From positions 1,759,355 to 1,823,354 of the forward strand of contig RDEW01000004.1 in NCBI GenBank assembly GCA_011109175.1: a stretch of DNA of 64,000 nucleotides, written 5' to 3'. Positions 10,689-21,014 of the stretch are shown here, piece by piece (the first letter of the stretch is position 1; each line of letters opens with the position of its first letter). The notes under the pieces are model-generated. The model did not search any database and had not been told where the DNA came from. It saw only the letters and a list, made by a program, of their open reading frames with translations. The stretch comes from Dicyema japonicum (taxonomy: Eukaryota > Dicyemida > Rhombozoa > Dicyemidae). The translations under genes were made by a program, and so were the position numbers.

Positions 10689-11451
10689 ATGCAAAAATTT
10701 ATCTGCGCTCTGATTGTTTTGACAGAAATTCTCATGTTTTTCAGTGTCCTTGGTACAATCTTACTGTACAAGAGGGACTATAACTCCACCAGGGTGATCC
10801 CTTATATAAGGTATGATCATGCTTATTCCAGCGACACATATAACCTGAAGCCTGGAAGTTCATATTTTTCGCTTCTAATGAACATTTCTATAATAATTAG
10901 TATTTTGTTTGTTTATTCAGATTTTGTGATTTTGCTGATAAATTACAAAAGTTTGCTAATCAAAAGAAATGTCGACAAAGTGATGAACTACGTCTCATTG
11001 GGGTTCTTGGTCCTTGCTCTGGGACTCTCCTGATAGCGATTAACTTTCAAGTAGTCTGTCTATCTTAAGTTTAGAAAGAGCCTTGTACACTATTTCATTA
11101 TATTTCTGCCATCATAGGATTAATCTCTTATTCTGTTTATTTAATAAACGAATCCATTCTTACGCAAAACATAGTCAAAGATTCAAAAATTCAGAAAATA
11201 GCCTCGTGGGTTATTTCTGTTTCTTCATTGATGTCCGTCATACTCTGTATAAGTGTGAGTAATAAGCCTAGTCGTTGTCCTGAATGATTTAGGAGGCAGA
11301 AAACAGAATAATGTAAGGATTTTTAAATTATTAGGTTATGAATGATATTTCGGCATTTTTTGAATGGACTGCCTTAATAATGGATTATCTGTTTCTCCTT
11401 ACTTTATTTAATAATTTTAATCGTTTTGACATCAAATTTTATTTTTATTAA
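10689..11451 (+). CDS. DRAM/Frag1/Sfk1-family six-span membrane protein, six exons with 21-26 nt introns
   Basis: Removing introns at 10811-10831 (21), 10926-10951 (26), 11051-11074 (24), 11271-11292 (22) and 11313-11334 (22) gives a continuous 215-residue protein. Exons: 10689-10810, 10832-10925, 10952-11050, 11075-11270, 11293-11312, 11335-11451. The spliced protein shows DRAM hallmarks in order: span 1; VIPYISDT, created exactly by removing intron 1; a YFSLLMNISIII span; LLIAINFQKEPCTLFHYISA, matching the family NFQ block; further spans; and DISAFFEWTALIMDYLFLL, matching the terminal AEW span. DRAM proteins sit in lysosomal, Golgi or plasma membranes and modulate autophagy. At 215 residues it is shorter than human DRAM2 (266). 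The 3' end touches a LINE tail at 11452, so the last codons may derive from insertion sequence. Intron 4 has alternative in-phase choices (19 or 40 nt). Confidence 0.88.
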
Positions 11452-11870
11452 TTTTTTTATTTACGCGGGCTTCCGTTATGTGGCGTTGTGTGGTCTCTTA
11501 TTATGTGATTGAATTTATTCGCTAGTATGGAAAAGAACGGTACAAGCCACGCCCATGCAAATTAATCAATCTCCTGCAACAACTGCAACAGCTTGGAACT
11601 AGTCCTTGAGAAGTATAAGAATCGTCGTCCAAAAAGGTCCCGAGGTTTGGGCAAGGTATTGCACCAAGCCATGCTCCACTCCCTCCACTTGAAGCTGACA
11701 CCAAACAAGCAAGACGATGTTGAATGCTTCTTTTTTAAGGTCTTACAAAATTTTGGAGCAGACAATGTTATCCCAATTACTTTGCATTGTTGTGTCTTCG
11801 GGGATTTTGAGTCCAGACCAGTTCCATTTCCGACAAGCTTCGTCAAATGACTCATTCCAGCGACGTCCAA
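11452..11870 (-). mobile_element. Minus-strand L2 LINE fragment
   Basis: On the minus strand it encodes VSASSGGSGAWLGAIPCPNL followed by GTFLDDD, the L2 block that precedes the CG...GHH domain (compare SGAWLNAIPNGVLGTFLDD at 20.4 kb). Its 3' end is an A-rich tail (T-rich on the plus strand) immediately after the DRAM gene stop. Confidence 0.65.
11455..11623. repeat. Direct repeat, copy 1
   Basis: About 165 bp starting TTTTTTATTTACGCGGGC and running through GGTACAAGCCACGCCCATGC to CTTGAGAAGTATAA. It is repeated at 12215-12371 with few differences and a small deletion. Confidence 0.75.
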
Positions 11871-11874
11871 TAGT

Positions 11875-12205
11875 GTGATGAAGGACTTGCTGTGTCAAAT
11901 GGCTGCAGTTTCAGAGAGACGATAAATGTGCCGGGCATGCAACCTCCAGCGGCTATCTTAGACCGACACCCCCAAATCCAGAGGGAAGCTTACATTGCTT
12001 CCAACCAAGTTCGTAGAAGCGGACCTTAATTAGTGACTCAACAGTTTGTTTGAGAGATTTGTCTATTGAAAGTAGACTGTCGTATTGTTCGTAGCAGGGT
12101 GAACATGGAGTAGATATAAAAGCTTTGGTAGTCCGATGTTGTTAGGAAGAAGGATGTGTGAGAGTCGAGATATGACAATCTTTTCGCAAGGCGTGTTAAT
12201 TCTTC
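11875..12205. other. LINE-derived spacer
   Basis: Lies between the two direct repeats. No clean frame; short segments look like degraded L2 coding sequence. No gene supported. Confidence 0.35.
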
Positions 12206-12214
12206 ATTTAATTT

Positions 12215-12371
12215 TTTTTATTTACGCGGGCTTCCTTTATGTAACGTTGTGTGGTCTCTTATTATGTGATTGAATTTATTCGATAGCATGGAAAAGAAAG
12301 GTACGAGCCACGCCCATGCAAAATAATCAATTTCCTGAGAAGTATGGAACTCGTCCTTGAGAAGTATAACA
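12215..12371. repeat. Direct repeat, copy 2
   Basis: Second copy of the 11455-11623 sequence, same direction, about 755 bp downstream, again starting at a T-run. The likely explanation is two copies of the same LINE 3' end (minus strand) inserted near each other, or a local duplication. Confidence 0.7.
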
Positions 12372-12429
12372 AGCAGCCTGAAATCCACCTAGGCTAACAA
12401 CTTGCACTTTAAACAATCTGACTAAGAAT

Positions 12430-13560
12430 CTAACCCGAACAAAAGAATACATTACTTCGTGTCTTCACGTACACGTCTTGGCCTAGAGGAAAATAAGTTA
12501 TTGGGATGCACCTTTGTAGAGTTCACGTCAGAATCATTGCTTCCGAGGATTGTCAGAGTGTCGCTGGACAACATCTTTAAAAAACATGACATCTCCCTTT
12601 GCGATCTTTTCGCTTGCCCTTGAATTTCGATGTTTGGGAACGATATGAAGGCGATACCACTATTCGACGACTGGATTAGTAGAGAAGATATCCCCTGTAA
12701 CATTTGTTGCCGGAGTAACAAGCGAAAGCTTCCTTCCTGGTGGAGTCAGGCCAATTGCCGGTGGAAGCTTTATCCGTAGAGGATAAACCAGGAATTATTG
12801 TGAAATGGACGGTGAGAAGGGATCAACTACTTTAAACCGTTTTGATGAGATCCTCAAGCATTATGCACATTTCGAACCTCGCATGCGGTACTCCAACTCA
12901 TCTCTTTATTGGGATGGACTAATTAAATCATCGACTGGGATCCAACAATATGATCTTCTTGGTTCACTTCTTTTTGCCTGATGAGGCTGTCCGTGCATGA
13001 CATGGCTTTCAATTGTTGGTACTTGGATTATCTACGATCGGATGTTAACCGAGTTGGTGATAAAAAAACATTTCTTCTCACTCTTAGCAGATATAAACGC
13101 ATAAATCCGAAATTTGTAAGCTGGGACTCTCCCGATATGAATACTATAAATCACGACGCAAGATCATATTTTCTTCCCCCATGCTTCTATTCCAGGTGAG
13201 GATGACTTTATGATAATGGCTCTCCCATTTCCAAATGGATTATCATTCATATTCAGAATAAGAAACTATCGGAGATTGGTAGAGCCACTGTTAAGCTGCA
13301 CAAGTTTGATTTCATACTGATTTTTTTCTCCTGAAAATTGTTTGTTCCATCCGAGATTAATGTTTTTGGGACATTCCTCTAATTGTTACCTCTTTCTGAA
13401 AAGCTTGGAGAATTTCAATAAACTTATTCCAAGTATATTGAAGAAGTTGCTGAGGAGTTAGTCGGCTGCTTTTGAAAGAAACCACTTTTGATCCACACAA
13501 ATTAGGAACTTGACCAACATTACGTAAACAAACTATTTGGTAGTGGCTCAGTAAGGGTGA
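12430..13560 (+). mobile_element. Decayed L2 LINE, reverse-transcriptase domain
   Basis: Plus-strand pieces read PGGVRPIAGGSFIRRG near 12735-12785, STGIQQYDLLGSLLFA near 12930-12978 and FNCWYLDYLRSD near 13008-13045. These align with the L2-type RT blocks GGVRPIAVG, GIQQGDPLG-LLFA and NVWYLDDG. The catalytic YLDD reads YLDY here, so the enzyme is dead even apart from its frameshifts. Confidence 0.65.
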
Positions 13561-13754
13561 GAGGTTGAATCTGTTTGTTACAAATGTGGGTAGTTTTCTC
13601 CGTAAGCAGATTACCCACGTGATTCTTCCGTTGTATGGTAAGTTTAAATACTCTTGTAAAAAGTAGGAATCTGAATGGTGGGCAATGTGATGTAGTGCTT
13701 TTTATCTTTTGTTTCCTAAAATGAATAATTTTATGAAGATCTGCTTATTTTCAG

Positions 13755-13907
13755 GGATCCTTGTTTACTACGACCATCAAATGTGAAAAATACAAATTAG
13801 TGATGGTCAATGACATCAGGCTCCACCTACTAAGAGACAATGGAGAATGGCGGGACGATTTCTATAGCCAGACCCTAGGCAATTTCGCAAAAAATCAACA
13901 CCATTAA
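13755..13907 (+). CDS. Possible isolated exon
   Basis: After a TTATTTTCAG acceptor an open frame reads KYKLVMVNDIRLHLLRDNG then EWRDDFYSQTLGNFAKNQHH and stops at 13905-13907. Codon use looks coding. A GTAAGT donor near 13641 follows another protein-like segment (VGSFLRKQITHVILPLY), but the phases do not match through that donor. Family unknown; it may be transposon-derived. Confidence 0.3.
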   Translation, partial: GSLFTTTIKCEKYKLVMVNDIRLHLLRDNGEWRDDFYSQTLGNFAKNQHH

Positions 13908-14201
13908 GGAGACTTAAGATTAATTAGAGCTCAATTGAAAAAATGCAAGATTTTAATAGAATGGGTTTTTCCAACCAGAACACTGCAATTCTCATTTGAA
14001 ACCAGTTGGTTTGACTCACAAAGTCAGGCATATTAAAGAATGACAAAAAAACAAAAATTGTCATTGAAGAGCGATTTTCACTAAACATAGAAAGAAAGGC
14101 TATCCAAGATTTAAAAGAAACTCAATTATTTTCGCGATTTTCTAATTAGTGATTTTTTAATCATGAAATATTTATACTTTAATTTATTTTAAATAAATAA
14201 A

Positions 14202-14208
14202 ATAGCAT
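14202..14208. repeat. Target-site duplication, left copy (ATAGCAT)
   Basis: Seven-base direct repeat flanking the L1 LINE; right copy at 15099-15105. Confidence 0.7.
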
Positions 14209-15098
14209 AATATCTCCTCTCCTCTTTGTTGCATATCGGGATCTCAAGCCTTTTATTGTGGAGGGAACTAGCATCATAGCTTATGCAGATGATGTGGACT
14301 TCGTCTCGCAAAATGGGGAGGCCCTATTGGGATTACTCGAGACGGCACCAAGAGTATTCGAAAAATGGTCACTAAATATCAACAAAGACAAGACAGAGCT
14401 GACAACTTTGATGAGGAAGGAATCTATTCTGGAAGATCATTGGCGAAAGGTTAAAATGCTGGGATCCCTGCTTGAATAAAGAAGACATCATTGCACGGAA
14501 GATTAAAGCAAATACGGCCTTTACAACTTGAGAAGAAATTGGTTTCTAAGAAAGAAGGGCTTGAATCGAGAGATCAGAACTCGACTATACAATTCGTTAG
14601 TCGAACCAATACTCCTATATAATGCAAAGTTCTTGGTCATTAACCCTAAATGACATTGAAAAACTAAACTCCTTCCATCGGGGACAACTACGAAGATTCA
14701 TTCGTGCTGGGACCGTATGAGAACAAGAAGTCAAGAACTATACTCTGTTACGTCTTCTAAACCGATTTCACTAGACATCATGGAATTTCGTTGGAGCCTA
14801 TTTGGACACATCCTACGGGGAAATATCGAAACTCCAGCTAATGTTGCCATGGAGGAATACTTTCAAACCGAGGAGGTGAAGTTCCGAGGACGTCCGAGAG
14901 CATCACTGGCCACGACACTGAATGAAGACCTGAAGAGAATAGGATTATCTCTAACTACGGGAGATGACCTGGACTACTTGAGGGATTTGGCTCAGGATCG
15001 TGGAAAGTGGAGAAAATTAACTAAAAAATTAATGTTTGGTACTGCACTGGTTTTGTCATTTCCAATGGCAAGACGTTGTGCTTTATAATAATAATAAT
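14209..15098 (+). mobile_element. L1 LINE, 5'-truncated copy with target-site duplication
   Basis: Starts inside the RT domain (PLLFVAYRDLK, then IIAYADDVDFVSQNGEAL with the catalytic YADD), continues through LNINKDKTEL and reaches the C-terminal block ISLDIMEFRWSLFGHILRG, PANVAMEEYF and FRGRPRASL. It ends with TTTATAATAATAATAAT, a TAA-type microsatellite tail as in I/R1-like LINEs. Flanked by ATAGCAT on both sides. A few frameshifts (near 14480 and 14660) show it is inactive but fairly young. Confidence 0.85.
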
Positions 15099-15105
15099 AT
15101 AGCAT
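15099..15105. repeat. Target-site duplication, right copy (ATAGCAT)
   Basis: Matches 14202-14208. Removing the L1 copy and one duplicate joins flanking sequence that is AT-rich on the left and LINE-like on the right. Confidence 0.7.
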
Positions 15106-15109
15106 GCAA

Positions 15110-15300
15110 CTTTTTGATGGTGAAAGTATACCTAGAAGGAAGATACTCACATGCTAGATGGGGTCGCTATTTTTTAAATATGATATTATTGAAGAGAGGA
15201 ATCCCACAGGAATCAATTTTAAGTTTTCTATTATTTAATGTTCTAGTCAGGATCAAGGAGTTAATTAGTTTGAGTACCCTTTGGTCTTTGGAATAATTTT
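15110..15300 (+). mobile_element. Older LINE RT fragment plus repeat R-X end
   Basis: Reads VYLEGRYSHARWGRYF, then RGIPQESILSFLLFNVL, the RT block PQGSILSPLLFN. The last 60 bases (AGGATCAAGGAGTTAATTAG...) match the end of repeat R-X at 52.5 kb. The L1 copy inserted just upstream of it. Confidence 0.6.
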
Positions 15301-15309
15301 AATTTTTTA

Positions 15310-15534
15310 ATTGCCGATTTCACGTCTCCAAGGTCAACAAGTACGAGACCTCTGATATACGCATACGAGGTTCTACTGTCTGATGTGTCGAGAACGAATA
15401 TGATATCGGATAGGAGACTGGTGCATGCGATCTTGTGGAAGAAATTAAGACTCGAAAATGATATGTATGATGATTTCGTAGTCAAAGGATCAGGTTTTTC
15501 TAGTTATGACTTAAGAACCACAAGTTTTCTTTGA
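15310..15534 (+). CDS. Possible exon of unknown gene
   Basis: A 74-codon stretch with no stop and no ATG near its start. It reads IYAYEVLLSDVSRTNMISD then RRLVHAILWKKLRLENDMYD and ends at TGA. Hydrophobic and charged residues alternate as in a helical protein. No acceptor was clearly identified upstream; a repeat ends there. No family recognised. Confidence 0.3.
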   Translation: MADFTSPRSTSTRPLIYAYEVLLSDVSRTNMISDRRLVHAILWKKLRLENDMYDDFVVKGSGFSSYDLRTTSFL

Positions 15535-15950
15535 CAGTGAAAAAGTAGTCCGGTAATAAAAAAAATCGTTCAATCCACTGAAAGTCAAGTAGCAAATGAA
15601 TCCCGGATGTGACTCTGACTTAATTCTCTACTGGACAGTGGTACGATGTTACGAAGAACCTTTTCAAGGCCGATATCACCAAGCGAGTTTCTACAAGAGC
15701 AAATTGAGGAAAAACAGCGAAATGAACGAAAATACAGAATAGAGAAAAATATTAAGTACAACCAAAGGTTTCGTCTATTTTGTTAATTTAGTATTTCAAT
15801 TTTATTGGAGATAGGTGGAGGGAGGTACACTGGTTAGTTACTCCCATATTATTAACTTTTGTACTTTTAATAAAATTAAAGCTGTTAATTTTTAATGGAA
15901 AACGATTTGTTAACACAAAGAAAGATTTATATAATTAATTCTTTGCAGAA

Positions 15951-16190
15951 ATGATTGCGTATGCGTTTCCCGTAATACAGCAATCCAGAATCTTTGTTTT
16001 AGCCAAAACGATTCGCGGGTTCTTTTTTTCGGTTTGCTTATTTTCCTCCAATTTCTTCAGAAAGGCCGCAATGAGGAATTCCTATGACTCCCGACGTTTC
16101 TATAGCCACTGGTGTGAATCGGTCTCCAATGGCCTATACTTCTGGATTTTGGCCAATTCTGCTACGTTGACTGCAGATCCAGGTTTCTGA
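15951..16190 (+). CDS. Hypothetical ORF (79 codons)
   Basis: ATG lies two bases after a TTCTTTGCAG acceptor-like site. The protein has one hydrophobic segment near residues 18-35 (KTIRGFFFSVCLFSSNFF) and ends NGLYFWILANSATLTADPGF. I compared the RFYSHWCESVSN stretch with the STHFWGPVAN motif of mitochondrial pyruvate carriers, but the rest does not support that. Function unknown, and it could be a chance frame. Confidence 0.25.
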   Translation: MIAYAFPVIQQSRIFVLAKTIRGFFFSVCLFSSNFFRKAAMRNSYDSRRFYSHWCESVSNGLYFWILANSATLTADPGF

Positions 16191-16491
16191 GCAGATCACA
16201 GAAGGAGCGAAGTGGAGATGGTATCCACACAGATTTTCCGTTTGAATATGAGAAAAACGTCTATAGCTTACAGTTTGCATTGCTGTCTAAATGATAGTAA
16301 TAATGCTTTGTTAGATTTCGATACTTAACGGCTCAGATTTAACCGTCTAAACCGGTTAGCGTTAACTTTCGGTCATACCTTAAGCGGCTTTAATGGTTAA
16401 ATCGATTTTGCGTCTCGTTCACTGCCTAACCTAATTTAGAACCGCTCAAACACACACTGTAGGACAAATACGTAGCGCGTGGATATTCTAA

Positions 16492-16707
16492 CGCCTCATC
16501 GTCCAGAAGGTTGCCAATCTCGGCACAAGGATAGGCGTTAAGCGAGGCACCGGATCAATGGTAGCTAGCCACTTTGAGGAATGCAAGTCTTCTCGCACTA
16601 CCAATGCACTAGGGTGCTCCCTCATTTATTCAAAGACACGTCTCGAATACGCTTTCTGTTTAAAACCTCCATCCGGAACCGACTCTTATCATCTATTGGA
16701 CAAGTGA
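16492..16707 (+). CDS. Open segment of unknown origin (71 codons)
   Basis: Open from just after a TAA to TGA at 16705, with higher GC than its surroundings. Reads QKVANLGTRIGVKRGTGSMV, ASHFEECKSSRTTNALGCS and YSKTRLEYAFCLKPPSG. The only internal ATG would give about 50 residues. It lies upstream of an L3 copy and could be LINE ORF1 or host exon sequence. Confidence 0.3.
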   Translation, partial: RLIVQKVANLGTRIGVKRGTGSMVASHFEECKSSRTTNALGCSLIYSKTRLEYAFCLKPPSGTDSYHLLDK

Positions 16708-16814
16708 AATCTACTAGACTTGTTTAGAATGTTATCCTCGAATCCAATTAAAAATATCTAATGTAACATAATCTCTCCCTGCTCCAAATATTAAGGAAGC
16801 TAATACCCTGATTA

Positions 16815-17530
16815 AGTATCACACCTCTATAGGTCACAAGGGGGTTTGAAGACTCACTTTTGTCGCCAACGTAATTTGGTTCTTATTCTAAACGACTTAC
16901 CCCACCCTGAAGAACCTGATTCAATGTTTCTGCCATATGCTAGCGAATTAATTATTGCAAGTAGAAACAGATACGTGAATATGGCGAACTCAGAACTTCA
17001 GTCACATCTAGACAACCTGGGACTTTACCACTAACCGGAGACAAAAGGATACGCTAGAAATCAACCTTTATGGAGATATTATTCCCATGCAGAGACATCT
17101 AAGAATACTGGGAGTGACTGTGGACCTTTGTTTTCTTTTTCCCATCATGTGAAGAACTTTTTGGCAGGGACCTCATGAAACTCGGCTTCATTAAAACATT
17201 TTAAACTCCAAGACCCAGGTGTCACAAGAATGCGCTGCCGTCTTATTTAATCAGCTCATAAAGCTAATGGTGGAGTATACTTGTGCTTCTTGGGCTTATA
17301 GAATTTCAATTTCGAACTTCTTCAAGATCTCTAAGAGCAAAGACGGTAGCTTAACCAATTTCTATGCTCAACTATTCCAACACAGCTATTCGGAACAATG
17401 GTTCTGGTTTCATTACTCTCTGCGACTTCAAATCCGATCACTTCTACCAATCTGGATTAGAAGCCTCCAAAACCCACGCCTCTCCAAATCCTGATTAAAG
17501 AGAAACGTCGTGTATTCAGAAAAGCTGTAG
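16815..17530 (+). mobile_element. Decayed L3 LINE
   Basis: Reads LNDLPHPEEPDSMFLPYASE (degraded YADD) followed by IIASRNRYVNM, a LGVTVDL block near 17110 (for LGVTYDP) and a VEYTCASWAYRIS block near 17272-17310, matching the post-RT region of jockey-like LINEs. Several frameshifts. Confidence 0.65.
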
Positions 17531-17534
17531 GTAC

Positions 17535-18570
17535 TATGGAGCAGCACGGAAAAACACATCACAGTATCGGTTTGATGTGTGTATGTCTTGAATAGCTATA
17601 GAAAAAACTGCCACTTACTTTCCCTATTGGTTCTCCCAAAAAAGTTACCCGTGGAGGCTGTCGAGTGAGCACAAAAGTTATGCTCAAATGACATCTCCAA
17701 ACGTCAGAGATGTCAACCCAAATCACTGACCAGACAAAATTAGAATCCTACAACTGAATATCATTGGAATTACTTCAAACAAATTGAGCCTGCATACTAC
17801 CTAAGGAGACACAAAATTAATATTGCTTGTACTTTACTTCCCCAAATAAAACCACGCTCTCTTTTATATACGAAAGTTCCCAGAACAACAATGCTATCCA
17901 ACAAGATGGGTGCCTCCATGTGTATGGTGTAGCACTGGGCGCTTACGTCCATAACATAATACTGAAATTGTTTCCCGATACTTGCGATTTAACAAATTTT
18001 AAAACAATAATAAATTGCATCCTGTGGAATTGTGTTTATTATATTGCCTTTATAAAGCATTGGGCAAATTGATCACATTTAGAATGGTATCAACAAAGAA
18101 GAAAAGATGATGGGTATTTCAAAAAAAATGGGAACTACAAAAACTAACCATCGATCTAGAGATGAATAAAAAAGCCTAATGAGTGTTTCAAAGTTCAAAG
18201 AAATTGAAGGCTAAGTTGACACAGCGAACATACATGCTTTAAAAAAAACAAGCAAATGTTAATTCTGTTACTGCAAGCTATGAACTCAACCTGATCGAAA
18301 TAGTAACTGCTAATACATTTCAGATACATGAAAAATTGTCATGAAAAGAAACACAAAACCAAAACTAAGAGCGATTTGATAATCTTGAGAAAATGACTAA
18401 ATTTTATATTGGCGCTGTGGACCGTTATCTTAACATAGCCTTTGTAGTAGACTTTCAAATTATTAAATACATTTCATTAAGATTACGATGTTCTTCCAGA
18501 TTTGTTAGTGCGGTCTGCTTGTATACTTAAATTATCTTATACGGTATAAATATTAATTTTATTTTTTTAT
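17535..18570. other. Spacer, no supported gene
   Basis: One plus-strand frame (17827-18072) is open but lacks motifs. The rest is AT-rich with short frames. Confidence 0.35.
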
Positions 18571-18574
18571 TTAT

Positions 18575-19165
18575 TTTAATAACCCCGGAAACACCGAGAA
18601 AGAAAGACAAAAGAGTCAAACAGTTAGGTGATCCCAGTCCTCGCAATCAATTGTGCCATTCGACGTCTGTGATCTTCCATCGTCCCCACTACTTTCCGGA
18701 AGACCTTCTCTCGGTCTTGCAGAGGAATCCGATCGGGGAGGGGAATTTCTTATCCAATCGGTTTTCTCTTGCCATGGGAAGGATCAGGCGAAGCGGATTT
18801 CCATCTTCCTCACAGACGCGAAGAAATCCGGAGCCACGACTACGGATCTTAGCTTCCATGAGTAGTGGGTCGACTGTTGATCCATTACGTGGGCAAAGCA
18901 TACTGATTGTTTTCAGGTATATCAAGTTGATTCTTTGGACCATAGACTCCGATAGTCCGAATCTCCATGCAACGGAGGCATGCTCAATGGCAGGCGCGAT
19001 TGTTTGTTGGTAGAGGGTAGAAACGGAAAAGTCCATGTTCCTCGTGGTCCTCCGAACAAGGGCGCGTATAACGTTAACTTTCTGGAGGCCCCTGGTAATC
19101 ATGTCTGTTGCGTGGGAGTTGAAATTGAGAAGACTGTCGTACTTGACTCCAAGGACAGTGGGGGA
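18575..19165 (-). mobile_element. L3 LINE, 5'-truncated minus-strand copy
   Basis: The minus strand reads LGVKYDSLLNFNSHA, then VIRALVRRTTRNMDFSVST, QQTIAPAIEHASVAWRFGLS and a long open C-terminal region (18689-19102). The 3' end is TTTCCGGGGTTATT plus an A-rich tail. ATTAATTT occurs on both sides (near 18553 and 19164) and may be the target duplication. Confidence 0.75.
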
Positions 19166-19239
19166 TTAATTTAATAAATATTTTTAGTGAATTTATTTTT
19201 AATTAGTATTTTAAAAGTCATTAGAATTTTACTTCGTTT

Positions 19240-19684
19240 ATGGTCAACGAGAGCAATTTTGACATGTGGATTAAAGATCAGCCGCCCATTGAAAAAACAG
19301 AGGAGGAGTATCAAATATTAAAGGAGAAATATCTAAGAGCAGAGGAAGCTTTCAAAAAAGCAATTATGTTATGGAAGTCTCTAGTGGATGACTGGATCGT
19401 TAAAATATGACTGATTTTTAGTTGGACGAGACATACGTGGAAGGAGTTGACTATTTTACTAGGAAGAGGAACGGAGATTATGTGTTTGTATAGTTTATTC
19501 ATTTAAGAAGACCCATGACTTTGAGAAGATGGCTTATTTGGTGAGAAATAATGTCGGAATGCGTTATTATGAGCGTTGGGGGAATAAATACGTTAGTGAT
19601 GGTAATCCAAATCGAATTGTGATTTCCAGTGACTGCATAAAATACAAACAATCAGATTATTATCCTAATGTACTTAGGAAGTAG
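19240..19684 (+). CDS. Unrecognised 133-residue protein with two micro-introns
   Basis: Exon 19240-19398, intron 19399-19421 (23 nt, GTTAAA...TTTTTAG), exon 19422-19487, intron 19488-19507 (20 nt, GTATAG...TTTAAG), exon 19508-19684 ending TAG. Each intron contains an in-frame stop, and removal restores one frame. The N-terminal half is helical and charged (EEEYQILKEKYLRAEEAFKK), followed by TYVEGVDYFTRKRNGDYVF and MAYLVRNNVGMRYYERWGN. The likely helix at residues 19-50 could be a short coiled coil. ATG is the first in frame after stops. The gene sits between two L3 LINE copies, 75 bp after one. Function unknown; the gene model is strong. Confidence 0.8.
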
Positions 19685-19714
19685 CATTACTAACACTTAA
19701 TTATTAAAATCATT

Positions 19715-20200
19715 TCATTTTCTATGTTGACGACTTCGCTAGTGCAGTTAGACATCGGAGACCAGAAGAGGTGATAAGTGCAAGAAACACTAAACCTGGT
19801 AGATCTCTGCTTCGTGAAAAACCGCCTAAAAGTCGAATCAGCTAAATCACGTGTAACAACGTTCGCCTCTTTACGAAAAGAGACGAGGATAATGGAAGTA
19901 GTCAATTTCTGATTCTTCAGGATCTCTCATCCCTTCGTTGGAATAAATACACAAACAATTCGTTTTGCTAAGTTTCTAGAGCATCCCATAGCCAGAAGTC
20001 GATTATATCGGGAAATATCCTCTAGATACACAAAGAAACTCTCCTCTTTAGGGATTAATCCTGTATTCTGAGACCAACTGCGGAGGGAAGCCTGATATAG
20101 ACATTGGGGTCACTATATCAGACAATATCTTGTCCTCTTTTTTGAGGTTCTGGTGGATAGGAGAAGAAAATGGATTTTTAAATCAAAATCATTTAGAGAA
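19715..20200 (+). mobile_element. Decayed L3 LINE
   Basis: Starts with FYVDDFASAVRH (catalytic YADD degraded to YVDD), then VQETLNLVDLCFVKNRLKV, the same order as the 51.6-kb copy (VQETLDIMNPWFLKNLMK). Frames break repeatedly. Confidence 0.6.
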
Positions 20201-20319
20201 CACATCTTTTGTATGAACGGTTTGACGATGACTTTGGAGGATATTCTGTCATTGGAAGTCACAATGATAATCTTAAAAGGGGCTTGGACGATTCTATGTG
20301 CTGGAATTTTTTCAAAGAT

Positions 20320-20985
20320 TTGCTAGAGTCATCTAGTCAACATCGCCGTGCCTGTTTGTTGTCGGGGGCGTCTTCCGAAAGCGGTGCCTGGCTCAACGCC
20401 ATTCCCAATGGAGTTCTGGGTACCTTCCTGGATGATTAATGCGTCCGTATTGGAATCTCATTGCGACTGGGATTAAAAGTCTGTAATCTACATCCGTGCC
20501 GATGCGGAGACTAGATCGACTGTTTTGGCCTACACCCTGGTCTTGAACGAAGTCGTTAGGTGAGCTTTGGACGCCGCCGGACACCCCTCCATGTTCGAAC
20601 CTGTCGGTCTTTGCAGGCGGGACGGGAAACGACCAGATTGGATGACAATCTTCACTTTTGAAGTCGGGAAACTTCTTGTCTGGGACGTCACCTGCACCGA
20701 CACATTTACCTCTTGCAACCTACTCCAGAGTGCCTCTGGAGCTTGTTCTGCCGCTGAAAAGGTCGAGAAGATGAAACAGGAAAAGTGCGAGGTCCTACCC
20801 AAGGATTTTTTGTCTGGTTCTTGAGCCTGCGACTTTGAAATTTTTGAATCGTCTAGGAATCGCTACACTAACAGGAGACCCTTCTGAGCGCTGCTGGTTA
20901 TTTGAGAGAATCTTGCTCGCTATCCTGAGAGAAAATAGCCAGGGCAGCCGCTATATAACCGTTTGCTCTCTTTTCTTTCCTTTTT
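20320..20985 (+). mobile_element. L2 LINE, C-terminal part
   Basis: Reads LSGASSESGAWLNAIPNGVL then GTFLDD, a C-rich region, GHPSMFEPVGLCRRDGKRPD, VWDVTCTDTFTSCNL, and the final TLTGDPSERCWLFERILLAI. This is the best-preserved L2 C-terminus in the window. It ends about 30 bp before the next gene. Confidence 0.8.
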
Positions 20986-21014
20986 TTATAGATTATTATT
21001 TCATTTTAAAATTA

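Noticed and set aside
11455-12371. LTR retrotransposon flanked by direct repeats
   Set aside because: The repeats lack TG...CA ends, and the interior shows no gag, protease or RT of an LTR element; both look like LINE 3' ends.
15951-16190. Mitochondrial pyruvate carrier
   Set aside because: Only a short SHW...V-N pattern resembles the family; the following conserved blocks are absent in every frame.
18651-19013. 120-codon plus-strand ORF
   Set aside because: Antisense to a clearly recognisable minus-strand LINE.
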